In this document: positions 46,904 to 58,089 of the stretch, one piece after another
How the letters are laid out: each line of letters begins with the position of its first letter
Position numbering within the stretch: the stretch's first letter is position 1
Assembly: GCA_963377175.1 (NCBI GenBank)
Contig: CAUJNA010000479.1
Location: 62,001 to 126,000, forward strand
DNA length: 64,000 nt
Source: Effrenium voratum
Lineage: Eukaryota; Sar; Dinophyceae; Suessiales; Symbiodiniaceae
Direction: 5' to 3'
The notes under the pieces: model-generated
Told to the model about the DNA's origin: nothing
Databases searched by the model: none
Seen by the model: the letters and a program-made list of their open reading frames with translations, nothing else
Translations under genes and position numbers: made by a program

Positions 46904-49081
46904 TTGCATTCTTTCATCCCCTGCCTATCGAGCCAGAATGATACTGGTCCCAAGACGTGCCTGACGGAACAGAGTGCCAGGAAGGATCCCTCTGCAGCTT
47001 GAATCGTGGCAGTGGGCTTATCCCAAAACAGGGTTCGCCCTTAAGAAAAGCGACGTCAAAGTAGGGGAGGGTGTGCTCCTTTTGATTTCCCTTTAAACCA
47101 CCCTGGACAGGATACCCACAAGAAAAGCACACACGTTTGTGCTGTCAAATGTATCCGACCTCATTCTGGGCTTGGCAATTTTCACATTGGACTGTCAATA
47201 GGTTTTCATTTCCATCGGTTTCACTCAATCGGTCCGAATTGGGGAGCTGCCTGATTGGATGATTTGATGGGATGGCAGATTTGGCGCTGGCAAAGTTGCG
47301 TTGGGCTGGTTCAAGGTAGAACTTCTCAGGTGGATGGGTTTGCCTTAAAGGAGAACCCGGAGAACCCTTATAATGGGTTCTCGGTTCCCTTCTGGTTTCA
47401 ACCTAGCAATACGGACTAGGACTGGTTGCGGGCTATGCTTCGGGGTCTCAGGTTAGCTGTTGGTTTGTTTGGCAGTTCGATCGCGCTGCTCCAAACCAAC
47501 CAGATAGTTAATGCCTCAGCCAGCCCTACAAATCCGCCACAAAAACCGTTTTGACTGAGCCAGGCCTAGGGTAGTTCAATGCCAGGCCAGGTATGGGAAA
47601 CCGCCAAAGCACCTGGGCACATGGAAAGAGCTCCCGGGTCTCACCTCGGAGCTCCGAGGCAGTGGCGGCGGCGAAAGGGCCCGCGCTGGGAAAGCGGCCA
47701 CAGGCGGGGTCTGTTGCGGGGAGGCCGCTTTGCGCGAAACACATGTCTTCTGGTGGGTCGGCTTTGCTCACTTGTTCTTGGGTCTGTGGCCGGGCAAGGG
47801 TTGAGGACCCATGCAGTTTTCCAAACCGAAAACCCGCCGCTTCGACCTCCGTTTTGCCGGGGGGAACAGCCGGGCTCCGGAAGACACCGTCCGGGGCCCG
47901 CCGGTGCTGCCCCCAGCCCCCGCGCGGGGCTAACATGTCCGAATTTCCGTCTGCCAGTCGGAGCGCGGGGGGTTTCCGTCCTTTCCATCTGCTTGGCAGC
48001 CCGTGTTGGGGTTGCCCTACATTGTGATGTTTGGCCCACTGCCCATGCACTTTTCTTGCCGGTGCGTTGAACGGGGAAGTCAGCTCACCACGTTGCCGGG
48101 TTGCCTCAAGGGAGTCCAACCCATGGTTTGGTGGGAAAATAGGCTCAAGGAATGCATCTAGTATACGTCATGTGAACCCATGGTCCGCTGGCCCGTTATG
48201 GCCGTGTTTCCGTATTGAAGCAATAATTATTCTGCGGTTTGTTGCTCGGCACAAAAGTAACATGATTACCATTTTGGGGATCATATTTTTGCCCACACAT
48301 ACCCGTACAGGTATGACCTGAATGCCTGTTGTTGCTCAATTGAAAATAACAACATCTACTCGAAGAAGCTGTGCCACCACTTGAAGCTTGATTTGGAAAA
48401 GAATGAGCCTGAGCCCGGCACGGTCCGTGCAGAGAGGATGTGTCGCGAATCTCCCCCGTTCTGATTTGAATTGTCCAAATCTTGTTTTTGTACTCCCTTT
48501 ACAAGGCGGCCCGAGGTAGCACCCGGGATCCAACAAGGGGGCCATATTTTGGCATGAGGGCACCTCACTGGTCCTGTCCAGAAACAAAAATGGTGGTGTT
48601 CCGGTGGGAAGAAGTATTTGGACTCCACCTTTGAAACAACTGAAAGGGCACCAGGAGAGTCGTAGGTTTTGATCCCCTAGATCTGCACAAATGTGGCATC
48701 CACCCCTAACCTCCAAACCACGAGTCCAAACCGACAAAGCAAGCTGAAGACATGCGGCCGGGCCGCAAGCGCCGCTGAGCCGAACGATGCGCCTTGCGCA
48801 GGTCTGCCGCCACGAGATCAGGTGGCCGTGCCTGGCAACGGCGAGCGGCGAGCCGAGGCAAGCGCTCGGGTGCTGACGCTGACCGCTTGGGAGCCTTCGC
48901 CCCGTGCTCGGTTGCCACATTTTGCCGAAAGCATCAAGCAGCGCCTGAAAGGAAATCCAGAGACATCAAATACAAAACGGCAACGCATTAAGTGGATGGG
49001 ATTTGTTCTCCAAATGTGGTGTTCCAAGCAGCCACGATGTTCTACTCAACCAAATGGGGATAACACAATTATATATTTATA

Positions 49082-49112
<31 letters not shown>

Positions 49113-49794
49113 GCAACATCAGGCGGTTGCGGCCGGAAATAAGCCAACGGCGGGCAGGTCCTGTCGGCTGGAACAATTAATTGGGCCTTCCGAATGTGGT
49201 GAAGGTTTCCTTATGAAGGCCTGGAAGTAAAAATAACGCCAACATAATACAAGGTATTGCAGTACTTGATATAGCAGTTCTTTAGTGGCACTCGTGTTTG
49301 GTACCCTTCCAAGAAACGATGACAACCAGAGCTGTGAACGTTTCATGGGATGCTTCCGGTTGCAGCTCTTTCGCGCCTTGCCTGTTGCCAACGGGGCTCC
49401 AGGACGCCGGCGGCGGTTGTTTCTCGTACGTTGCGGGTTTTTGTGGTCCAAACGACCCCCCAAAACGGTTTCCGCGGTTTCCCTTTGAAACAAAGAGCCT
49501 TCCCTAATAAGATTACTGGATGTGTTTGGCCGAACCGCAGTGGCTGGGTACCTCCTGCATCCTTTGCAACCATTGCTCTGGTGCAAAAGAACTCTGGCCT
49601 CGGGTCGGCTGTTCTTTTCTTCTCTGGACAGACTCATTAATTAGGGGACAGTTTTTCGAACGAAACATAACTCCAGCCACACTCATTCTTTCCAGATTCT
49701 TTGCACACAAATATGTGTGTGTGTTTATCGGTTTTGTGTTTGCTTGGTTGGAGACTCCAGAGGCTGGTTTTTGACCAAAAACATGGTAGCATAG
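46904..49794 (+). repeat. Partial subtype-A unit (3' part only)
   Basis: Near-identical to 15660-18580 of unit 1 at an offset of about 31.2 kb. Several open frames are the same in both places, for example 17905-18423 and 49119-49637. The 5' two-thirds of an A unit, including its coiled-coil/Hint gene, is missing before 46904. It includes an AT microsatellite at 49062-49112. No gene is supported in this piece. Confidence 0.75.
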
Positions 49795-50325
49795 GATCCC
49801 TTTGACCAGTGATTCCTTTTTGAGGTCATGAATCTGCCCACCCAAGAGCCAAAGCTCAGTGTGTAGGATGCCATGTTGTGTGTATCAGACTTTCTTTTGG
49901 TTTGGTATAGACGCGTATCGTGAGAAGGTCAGAGCTACGGCCATGTCAAACGAAGCAAACACAAATTCTTCATGAGCCAGAAGCCCCGCGGTCATTTTCG
50001 GAGGACCCTCCACCCGGCCTCAAGGCTTCCAGTTGCAGGCACGCAGGGTGCGCAGTTTGGGCCGGGGCCTCTGGCGCACAAGCGCTGAGCTGAGGGACAC
50101 AGGGTGTCAGTCTCTGGCAAACACCTGGTGCTCGGAAGCTGTTTTGTTTCTGAATGTTTGGCTTTTGCAGATCAATGTCACCCTTTGCGGTTGGCTTTTG
50201 AGCAGATTTCAGCATGACCAGTCTCAGAAGTCAAGTGCAACCTGACTTTGGATTCGGCTTTACCAGATTTCGGCTTCAAGAGTCTCAGAAGTTTCCGGCT
50301 TTCGCCTCTCACACCGTCCCAAGCC

Positions 50326-53061
50326 ATGGCCCCCTCGGAGCTCGTGTGGCAGGCCCCCGCGAACGGCTGGCGCTCCACGGCGCCGTGGCCCGCGAGCGGC
50401 GCCGAAGGCCTGGCGCTGCGCCCCCGGGCCCCCGGGCGCACCTGGGCTTGGCTCCGCGAGCTGCGGCCTGGGGCGGCGCCGAGGCCCGTGGCATCGGTCG
50501 GCTTCGACGCGGACGGCCGCCGCTACGTAGCCCCGGGCGGCTGGGGGTGGCAGCGCCACGACCTCCCGGGCGTCGGTTCGGTGCGGCTGCGCTGGGAGAA
50601 GGCCGTGGGGCGGCGGCGGTGGAAGCTGTGGGTGGAGGCGGCCGGGGAGAGGCTGGTGCTGGAGGCGACCTTCGAAAGTTCCGAGCCGCAGTTGGAGTTG
50701 CACATGGATTCAGAAGATGTGGACCGCTTCGATTTCTCGTTGCTTCCCCTGCCTGGGCCTGTTGGAACCCTGCAGAGCCCGCCGCCTGCCTGTGCGCAAC
50801 TCCAAGCCCGAATCGACCAGCTCTATGAGCTGTTGACGCGGGAGAAGAAAGAGGAGACGCAGAAAGCCGAGTCCGCGCAGCATGAGAACAAGGCATTGCA
50901 CCAGAGGATTGATTCGCTGATGGAGCAGCTTGAGACGGAGAAGCAGCAGGCGGAGATCGTGCAAAACTTGCAGAAGCAGCTGGACGAGCTGGCGCAGCAG
51001 AAGGCAAAGGAGATGAAGAAACTCGAAGATTTGCAGCAGAAGAATGAGACTCTGCAGCAGAGGTTTGCTTTGCTGACCCAGAAGGCGCAGAAGTCAGAGA
51101 TGACGCAGTGCATCTTGCAGCTGAAGGAGCAGTGCGATGCCTTCTTGGCACCCCAGCTGGAGTTGTGTTTTAAGAAAACAGGTACGGTCACTGCGGTCGC
51201 CGTTTTCTCTCAAGTTGACATATTTTGGGAAGCGTTGGCTTTGAGCTTGGGGATTCTGAAAGTGCCGTATGCTGAAGCGCTTTAGGTTTTCTGTTGAATT
51301 GGAATGTCTTTACTGGCGCACCTATTCCAGGGGCACCTAGTTTTTGAGGTGACTGTCATGTTTCAACTGACTTTGCCAAGGCCTTCAGCTGCTCCGACTC
51401 CAACGATCCTCAAGCTGAGGAAGGTCCAGGCCTGTTGGTTTCCAAACATTCTGTCAAAATCTGTCCAGAGCAAGTATCAAAGGGTTCGTGCAGTCACTTG
51501 AGCACAGCTCAGGTGCAACCCCCCGGCTTCCGAAGTCAGACATGTACTCGGACACCAGCAGCCGCTCGGCCAAGTGCTTTTTGCCGAACACGGCTTTGCA
51601 CGGCGTGGACGGCCACTTGTTGCGAGTGGAGAAGTTGAAGCTGGGAGACCGGGTGCGCCTGGTGGACCAGACCGAAGCGTCAGTGGTGGGCATGTACATG
51701 CACCAGGCCAAGAAGAAGCCTCACGACTTGGTTGACCTCACAACGCGCCAATCGCGGTCCACCGTGTCGAAATCCCACCGTGTCGCAGTTCCTGCGGAAG
51801 GGTCCGAAGGGACAAATCAGATTGGGCACGTTGATTCCGAAGGCGGGCCGCATCATATTTGGACACTATAGGTCCCCGTGCGAAAGCATCCGTTCAAAGA
51901 TGCATGCTACCACCTTGGCTCTCAAGTCAGGGTTCCCCTTGAGGAACTTGGTTTTGATGGCTTCAACAAATTTAGCCCTTCTCTTTGCATCGAATTTCAG
52001 GTCATTTGAGCAGCGGGACACCCCTGGCCACGTTAGGATATTTCACGCCTGGGTTAGAAAGTGACGGTAAATAGGCACAACGAGGGCAGATTACTGTAGG
52101 TTTGACTGCGCTTTGGTTGGAGCCGTATCCTTTGACTCGGGAAAATGAGAGTTGCCCCCCTAACCAACAAAAGTCAAACGTGTTGCAGAAATCGAAGAGT
52201 GACCCAGTATCGATTTGATTAGCCATCGTATGCTCAAAGCCGCTAGGTTTTGGTCGGTTTGTTTGGTCAGGCGAAGCTTACGAGGCGGAGCGCGCAGACC
52301 AGCTCGGCGTGGGCAACATGGTCTTTGTGGGCTGCAAGCGGCAGAAGTTGACCAAGGTCACCAGCAGAAAGGATGGGATTCGCAGTTTCGGGCAGCCCGA
52401 AGAGCTGTTTGTTGCAACATGCTCGAACCCAAATTTCAACAACTTTTTTGACAATTGCAGTCTTGCTTTTGATTGCCAAGTTCTGGTGCGAAGAAAACCA
52501 TATCCTTTCGTGGTAAAACACCATGTCGTTGAATTGTTTGTGGGACCCCTCTGTTTTGTTCCAAGGAACCCAGAACCCAGGACTTAGTTTCAATGAAGGA
52601 AGTAGATTGTTGAGCCTGTTTAGAACACTTGCCACTTGGAGCTTGTAATATATATATATATATATGCAATTTATATATATATATGGGCACAGGAAAGTGG
52701 GAGGGGGGTTTGTAGTTGCAGTCGGGCATTTGAATTTTCGGGGAGCGTTTCATCAATCGAAGGATCTTTTCAAGTGGCTTCCCTTAGCTCAGTATTCCCC
52801 AGCCAGGAAGACAAGGAGAAGAGACACCGTTTCGTTCGCGTGTCCGAAACACGTTCCTTGTAGGAGCACACGACCTTGTACGAGGTGAGGCTGGATCCCG
52901 ATGGTCCGCTGGAAATGCTCCAACTTCCGAGCTTCGGCCTGGTGACCTTCGGTTCGCTCGCCGCTCGGTCCAGCGCCCCCAGCGCCATCGCGAGCATGGG
53001 CAGCGTAGCCGGGTCGGAGCCGGCGGATGCAGAGATGCCCGGCAGCGGAGCTGAGGGCTAG
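50326..53061 (+). CDS. Coiled-coil/Hint protein, unit 5 copy
   Basis: Predicted exons are 50326-51161, 51389-51423, 51513-51809, 52271-52371 and 52864-53061, giving 488 residues in phase. The N-terminal domain differs from unit 2 by several in-frame indels. The coiled coil (about residues 165-275) lacks about 30 residues present in unit 2. Hint motifs are kept: Cys at 51575-51577, GDRVRLVDQ, VSKSHRVAVP, LGVGNMVFVG, TLYEVRLDPDGPLEMLQL. The C-terminus is longer and ends AEG with TAG at 53059-53061. Introns 3 and 4 are largely unlike those of the other units, yet the exons are conserved and the joins TTGGTCAG|GC and TTGTAG|GAG are clean. The weak point is the intron 3 donor, which reads GAAG|GGAC where other copies have GAAG|GC. 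This copy may therefore splice differently or be impaired. Confidence 0.55.
52646..52685. repeat. AT microsatellite inside predicted intron 4 of unit 5
   Basis: Two TA runs separated by GCAATT. It lies within the predicted intron at 52372-52863 and is not present in the corresponding introns of other units. Confidence 0.8.
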
Positions 53062-54958
53062 ATTTCGAGATTTGATTTGGATCCTTGAGCTGTACAGAGC
53101 GGGAGTTGGCCATGGAATAACTCACAACTCCGTCAAACTGATGCTCCATAGGAAGCGTCTTGTTTTGCTTTGCCGGCGCCCCAAGCATGGATCCAGAATT
53201 CTGTTGGCCAGGGAATGACGGCTCCCGTTCCGTGTTGACTTCAGAGAAGTGTGTCCGACCCAGCGGGAATCAAAGTCTGCGATGGCCAGCTGGTTTTTTG
53301 AAAGCTGCCGAAGCGCCGCAATGATGCCAGAGAGAGATACAAAGTGCGCCGCGTGCAAATCCAAAGCCGGGTAGACGAGTGCAAACCAAGGGGAGCCCTT
53401 GTGTGCTTTTCGTTGCCGGCAACCCTGGAAAGACTCCGAACTAATTACCCAGCCTATCCTGGCAAGGACCGCGAAGCTGTCAGCAGTTGATTTTAGTGGC
53501 AAATCAAAGTCCATGGGAGAGTTCTCGGACAATTTACTCGTTCGGAAGCGAGTTGTTTGGGTCAGAAAAGTCCCCTCGCCCCCCTGCCCCGATGCCTCCG
53601 AGGCCAGGCTGCGTCGCGGCACACGTGTAGTGCCTCGATGGAAGGCGAAGCCGAAAACATCGATGGGGTGGGCGAGGTGGTCGAGGGCAAGACGCCCTGT
53701 CCTTTTCCCTTGGAAAGGATTTTTCCCTTTAAAATCAGTCAGCAGCAAAGGGTTCTCTTTTTCCTCATCGCGACTAACCGCTTATTCGGTTTGTTTTTTC
53801 ATCTTGAGGCAAACTTGAATGAATTTCGTTTGAGCCAATGTCAGGATTGCTCGGAACCTCAAAGCAATGACCACGTTCTGGCAATGAGTCCTTTCTGTTA
53901 TCTCTTCCAAGCGTCAAACTTCTACCCCCCCATAAGCAGCCCTAAGCAGGTCACTCTTGAAGGGGTGAAACCCATGGCGCGAAAAGCTGACATGGCACAC
54001 CGTGAGACCTTTGTGGTAGAGATGGGTGTTGAGACCGATCTTCTCTTCACTTTGCCGGAAATCATACATGCGCAGTGTCGTTGTTAGCTGTTTTTGAAGG
54101 TCTTGGCTCTTTGGAAGGTGCACGGAGAAGTGTGAACGATACATTTCAGTTTTGGTGGGCCAAAGCTGAGGGAAGGCGTGTTGATACCCAAGTCCGCCAA
54201 GAAAACTTGGGGTGAATCTTTGGCCTTAGGAACCCGCTTTTGTGCGCGAGGTTCCAAGGAAAAATGTGTGTTTTTTTAGCATCGACTAGTTGGTTTTTGG
54301 TTCGACTGAACTCATCTTCTGAAGAACTCAGGGGACGAACTAAGAGTTCACTTTTGGCAAAAAAGGGTCAAGGAACAAGCCAGGCTTTGCGACGCTGACG
54401 TGGCCCCCTTGTGTGGTGCCCTGCGAAATTTTCTCACACAGAAGTTTGCTCCCTTGGCCATCCATGGAGAACGGATGCACGGGGATTCCCAAAGCATGAT
54501 GTCTCGCAACCATATTGCATGGGGGGCAGGAGGACGTTGTTGGATTTGGGGCCCGGTTTTCGGCGATCAACCGGGTGACCATCGGAAAGCCTCCGATTTG
54601 GACTTTCGTGTGGGGCGAGGGGGATGCCAAGCATTGCCAAACTGCACCACTCGCTGGATTCCAACCTAGCCTTGTCCAATCTGTTTTTGTTTGGTGGGTT
54701 CTCGATTGTGTTCGGCTGTTCTTCCTGGGTCTGCTCCATGCAAGCCGTAGGTGCAAGGGGAAATGGGGGCAGGGGTACACGGCGCTTTCGGGGTTCACGT
54801 GTTTTGGAGGGTATGTCTCCAGATTGCATGCGTGGCAGAAAGAGACGCGCCCTTCTTCGTTCCCCAAAGAAAACCAAACGCAAACCACCCACCCTCTCCC
54901 CTCCCCTCCCCTCCCCCTCGCCTGGTCAGTACTTCCATTTGCTTAAGAACATGTTTTT
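53062..54958 (+). other. Right end of array and flanking spacer
   Basis: Blocks at 53170-53330 and 53700-54060 match the post-gene spacers of units 1 and 2, including a decayed counterpart of the B-type segment (CACTTTGCCGGAAAT at 54050). A 176-codon open frame (53557-54087) covers it but has no recognisable domain. Near 54885-54920 there is a CCCCTCCCCT tract. No gene is supported. Confidence 0.4.
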
Positions 54959-56370
54959 CCCCAACAGCTGAAAGCTTTGGGGTCTCAGCCCAGATAGGGT
55001 CCGGGGTGGTCCGGGGAGCCCTGAGGTAAGGTTCCACGACGGTTCCACGAGGGTTCCACCAGAGTTCCACCAGGTTCTGCGAGGGCTGCGGGGTGGTCCG
55101 GGGTGGTTTGAGGTAAGGTTCCACGAGGGTTCCACCACAGTTCCACCAGGGTTCCACCAAGGTTCCACCAGGGTTCCACCAGGTTCTGCGAGGGCTGCGG
55201 GGTGGTCCGGGGTGGTTTGAGGCAAGGTTCCACCAGGGTTCCACCAGGGTTCCACCAGGTTCTGCGAGGGCTGCGGGGTGGTCCGGGGTGGTTTGAGGCA
55301 AGGTTCCACCAGGGTTCCACCAGGGTTCCACCAGGTTCTGCGAGGGCTGCGGGGTGGTCCGGGTGGTTTGGGGCAAGGTTTTAGCAGGGTTCCACCAGAG
55401 TTCTACCAGGTTCTGCGAGGGCTGCGGGGTGGTCCGGGGTGGTTTGAGGCAAGGTTCCACCAGGGTTCTTCCACCAGGGTTCTACCAGGGTTCCACCAGG
55501 TTCTGCGAGGGCTGCGGGGTGGTCCGGGCAAGGTTCCACCAGGGTTGCACCAGGGTTCCACCAGGGTTGCACCAGGGTTCCACCAGGTTCGGCGAGGGCA
55601 GCGGGGTGATCCGGGGTGGTTTGAGGCAAGGTTCCACCAGGGTGGTGGTTTGATGTAAGGTTCCACGAGACGAGGGTTCCACACAGGGGTCCTGCGATAG
55701 TCTGGGGTGGTTTGAGGTAAGGTTCCACGAAAGATCCACCAGCGTTCCACCAGGTTCTGCAAGGGCTGCGGGGTGGTCCCGGGTGGTTTGAGGCAAGGTT
55801 TTACCAGGTTCTGCGAGGTGGTCCGGGGTGGTTTGATGTAAGGTTCCACAAGACGAGGGTTCCACACAGGGTTCACCCAGGTCCTGCAAGGGCTGCGGGA
55901 TGGTCTGGGGTGGTTTGAGGTAAGGTTCCACGAAAGTTCCACCAGCGTTCCAAGGTTCTGCGAGGGCTGCGGGGTGGTCCGGAGTGGTTATCAGGGTTCC
56001 ACCACGGTTCCACCACGGTTCCACCAGGTTCTGCAAGGGCAGCGGTGGGGTGGTTTGAGGCAAGGTTCCACCAGGGTTCCACCAGGAGGTTTCCACCAAC
56101 GTTCCACCAAATTCCACCAGGTTCTGCGAGGTTTGATGTATGGTTCCACGAGACGAGGGTTCCACACAGGGTTCCACCAGGTCAGGGCGGAACTTTGAAC
56201 CTGGTGCAACAATGGTGGAACCTTTGGCGGAACCCTTGTGGAACCTTCTCAAAAACCACCCCGGACCACCCTGCAGGCCTCGCAGAACCTGGTGGAACAC
56301 TGGTGGAACACTGGCGGAACACTGGTGGAGAAATCTTGTGGAACCTTACCCCCGGACCACCTGGTAAAGC
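54959..56370. repeat. GGTTCCACCAGG minisatellite array with terminal module
   Basis: Starts with a module, CCCCAACAGCTGAAAGC through GTGGTCCGGGG (54959-55017), that is shared with three other loci. It is followed by dozens of GGTTCCACCAGG units grouped into repeats of about 70-120 bp, each containing GGTTCTGCGAGGGCTGCGGG. From about 56200 the units appear in the opposite orientation (GGTGGAACC). Open frames such as VEPWWNPGGTL on the minus strand are products of the repeat. Confidence 0.85.
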
Positions 56371-56381
56371 CATGCTGGAAC

Positions 56382-56542
56382 GACTCGCGCCCCCTTTGCG
56401 CCCCCCAAAGCTGACTAAGCTGACTCGCGCCCCTTCCCCTTCACACCTCCCCCAAAGCTGACTAAGCTGACTCGCGCCCCTTCCCCTTTGCGCTGCACAC
56501 CCCCCAAAGCTGACTAAGCTGACTCGCGCCCCTTCCCCTCAC
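56382..56542 (+). repeat. Tandem repeat GACTCGCGCCCC...AAAGCTGACTAAGCT
   Basis: Three full copies and one partial copy of a 40-52 bp unit. Each begins GACTCGCGCCCC, has a variable C/T-rich middle, and ends CCCAAAGCTGACTAAGCT. Confidence 0.8.
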
Positions 56543-56592
56543 AAGGGTTCCACAAGGCGCCAAAAGGTTCCACAAAGGTTTCGCAAGGTTCC

Positions 56593-56832
56593 ATGGTTTG
56601 CCCTAAAGAAAAACAATATGTCGTGCGCCCGTCGTTTGCTCAGAAGATCGCCTTGCTCATGGGCGGAACACTAAGCAAAACCGAAGTTCATGGTTCTCAG
56701 CACACTTTCAATGTTTTGTCACTTGCTCACTTCTTCAGGCAGTGCGGCCCGAAGTGTTGGCTTTGTTGCAAATCAAATCACGTTGCTGCGGGACTCTCAC
56801 TGTGCAGCAGAGTAAATGCTTGGCATTACTGA
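56593..56832 (+). other. Open frame of 79 residues, unrecognised
   Basis: Starts at ATG in TTCCATGG and reads MVCPKEKQYVVRPSFAQKIA and then LLMGGTLSKTEVHGSQHTF, ending at TGA after NAWHY. Composition is protein-like and it lies between satellites. Two CxxC-like cysteine pairs occur near the end. No family is recognised, and it could be a chance frame. Confidence 0.18.
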
Positions 56833-56944
56833 GTATGGCTTAGGCTTTGGGTTCCAAAAACGCTCCACGAGGTTTCCACCAGGTTCTGCAAAAGCTATGG
56901 GGCAGCCCTGAGGAAAGTGTGCGAGGTTCACCGGGTACAGGTCG

Positions 56945-57530
56945 GGCAATGCGCCGTCGGGCCCCGATCGGGGCCGGACTCAGTCGGGCCGCGTCAACTG
57001 TACCACAAGCTGGCATGGCCTAGTTTTGCTGGATACAAAAAAGGCGTTGAGCTATAATATGTGGCTGGGGTTGGTGGCAGCCCGCTTGCACCACGGGACA
57101 CATCGCGCCCCGGTCGGGGCCCGATTGCACCGTCGGGCCCCGATCGGGCCCCGATTGCGCCGTCGGGCCCCGATCGGGCCCCGATTGCGCCGTCGGGCCC
57201 CGATCGGGGCCGGACTCAGTCGGGCCGCGTCAACTGTACCAAGCTGGCATGGCCTAGTTTTGCTGGATACACAAAACCGGCGTCGAGCTATAATATGTGG
57301 CTGGGGTTGGTGGGAGCCCGCTTGCACCACGGGACACATCGCGCCCCGGTCGGGGCCCGATTGCGCCGTCGGGCCCCGCTCGGGCCCCGATTGCACCGTC
57401 GGGCCCCGATCGGGCCCCGATTGCACCGTCGGGCCCCGATCGGGCCCCGATTGCGCCGTCGGGCCCCGATCGGGCCCCGATTGCGCCGTCGGGCCCCGAT
57501 CAGGGCGCGATTGCGCAGTCACTCTTAGCT
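56945..57530. repeat. GC-rich 30-bp satellite in a 238-bp higher-order repeat
   Basis: The basic unit is about 30 bp, built around GTCGGGCCCCGATCGGGCCC followed by CGATTGCGCC. It is interrupted twice by a longer block (TGGCATGGCCTAGTTTTGCT through CGGGACACATCGCGCC) at about 57014 and 57248, so blocks recur at about 238 bp. Open frames on both strands are repeat artefacts. Confidence 0.85.
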
Positions 57531-57611
57531 TTGCTTTACAAAGTTACAACACGGCATCCTCAGCAAAACCGGTCGCGGTGCGTTCCGCGAGGATTCGATT
57601 CTGGGAGGGTG

Positions 57612-57885
57612 TGGTGCTGTTGGGGACATCGCCTGAGCTTATTTTTTATATTTTCCCCCGTTGGTGTCAAAGGGAATCTATCACTACGTGACATTTTCCC
57701 CAACAGCTGAAAGCTTTGGGGTCTCAGCCCAGATAGGCTCCGGGGTGGTCCGGGGTGGCCCGGAGGAAAGGTTCCACCAGGGTTCCACCAGGTTCCACCA
57801 GGGTTCCAGCAGGGTTCCACGAGGTTCTGCGAGACCGCGTGCTGTTCGGAATATGACCTGAGCTTATTTTTAATATTTTTCCTGG
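57612..57885. repeat. Direct repeats flanking a small element copy
   Basis: GTGCTGTT(G/C)GG followed by CCTGAGCTTATTTTT and ATATTTT occurs at 57612-57658 and 57838-57885. The sequence between them includes a copy of the CCCCAACAGC element. A related sequence in reverse orientation lies at 60592-60640. Confidence 0.55.
57698..57851 (+). mobile_element. Small CCCCAACAGC-ended element, copy 2
   Basis: Begins CCCCAACAGCTGAAAGC, contains the module ending GTGGTCCGGGG and about five GGTTCCACCAGG-type units, and ends GTGCTGTTCGG, an imperfect inverted match to its start. About 154 bp. Non-coding. Confidence 0.5.
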
Positions 57886-58089
57886 GGTCGTAACCAAATG
57901 GAAGAGTAGATCGAGCAGTTTGTGCCTTGGGACAATCTATGGAAGTCTGGCGTCCCTGTTGGCTGGGTATGTTGCTGGTTTGCTTGGTCACAATTATTTG
58001 TGTTGGTCGTCTCCAAGGGAAAACACGGGAAGCTAACCTATCTTTGGGGTTTGTTTCTCTTGGAAAAGGTACAACCTCTTCACGGGACC

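Larger units (their letters stand above)
49795..54600 (+). repeat. Tandem array unit 5, diverged terminal unit
   Basis: The first part (49795-50310) is almost identical to unit 2. From about 51.5 kb onward only exons and short spacer blocks still match. The last recognisable block is 54437-54590, matching 12990-13140 of unit 1. This is the pattern expected for an end unit that exchanges less with its neighbours. Confidence 0.7.

Noticed and set aside
54795..56300. Long minus-strand frames reading VEPWWNPGGTL repeats
   Set aside because: Produced by the GGTTCCACCAGG minisatellite; all frames on both strands are open and lengths vary with the array.
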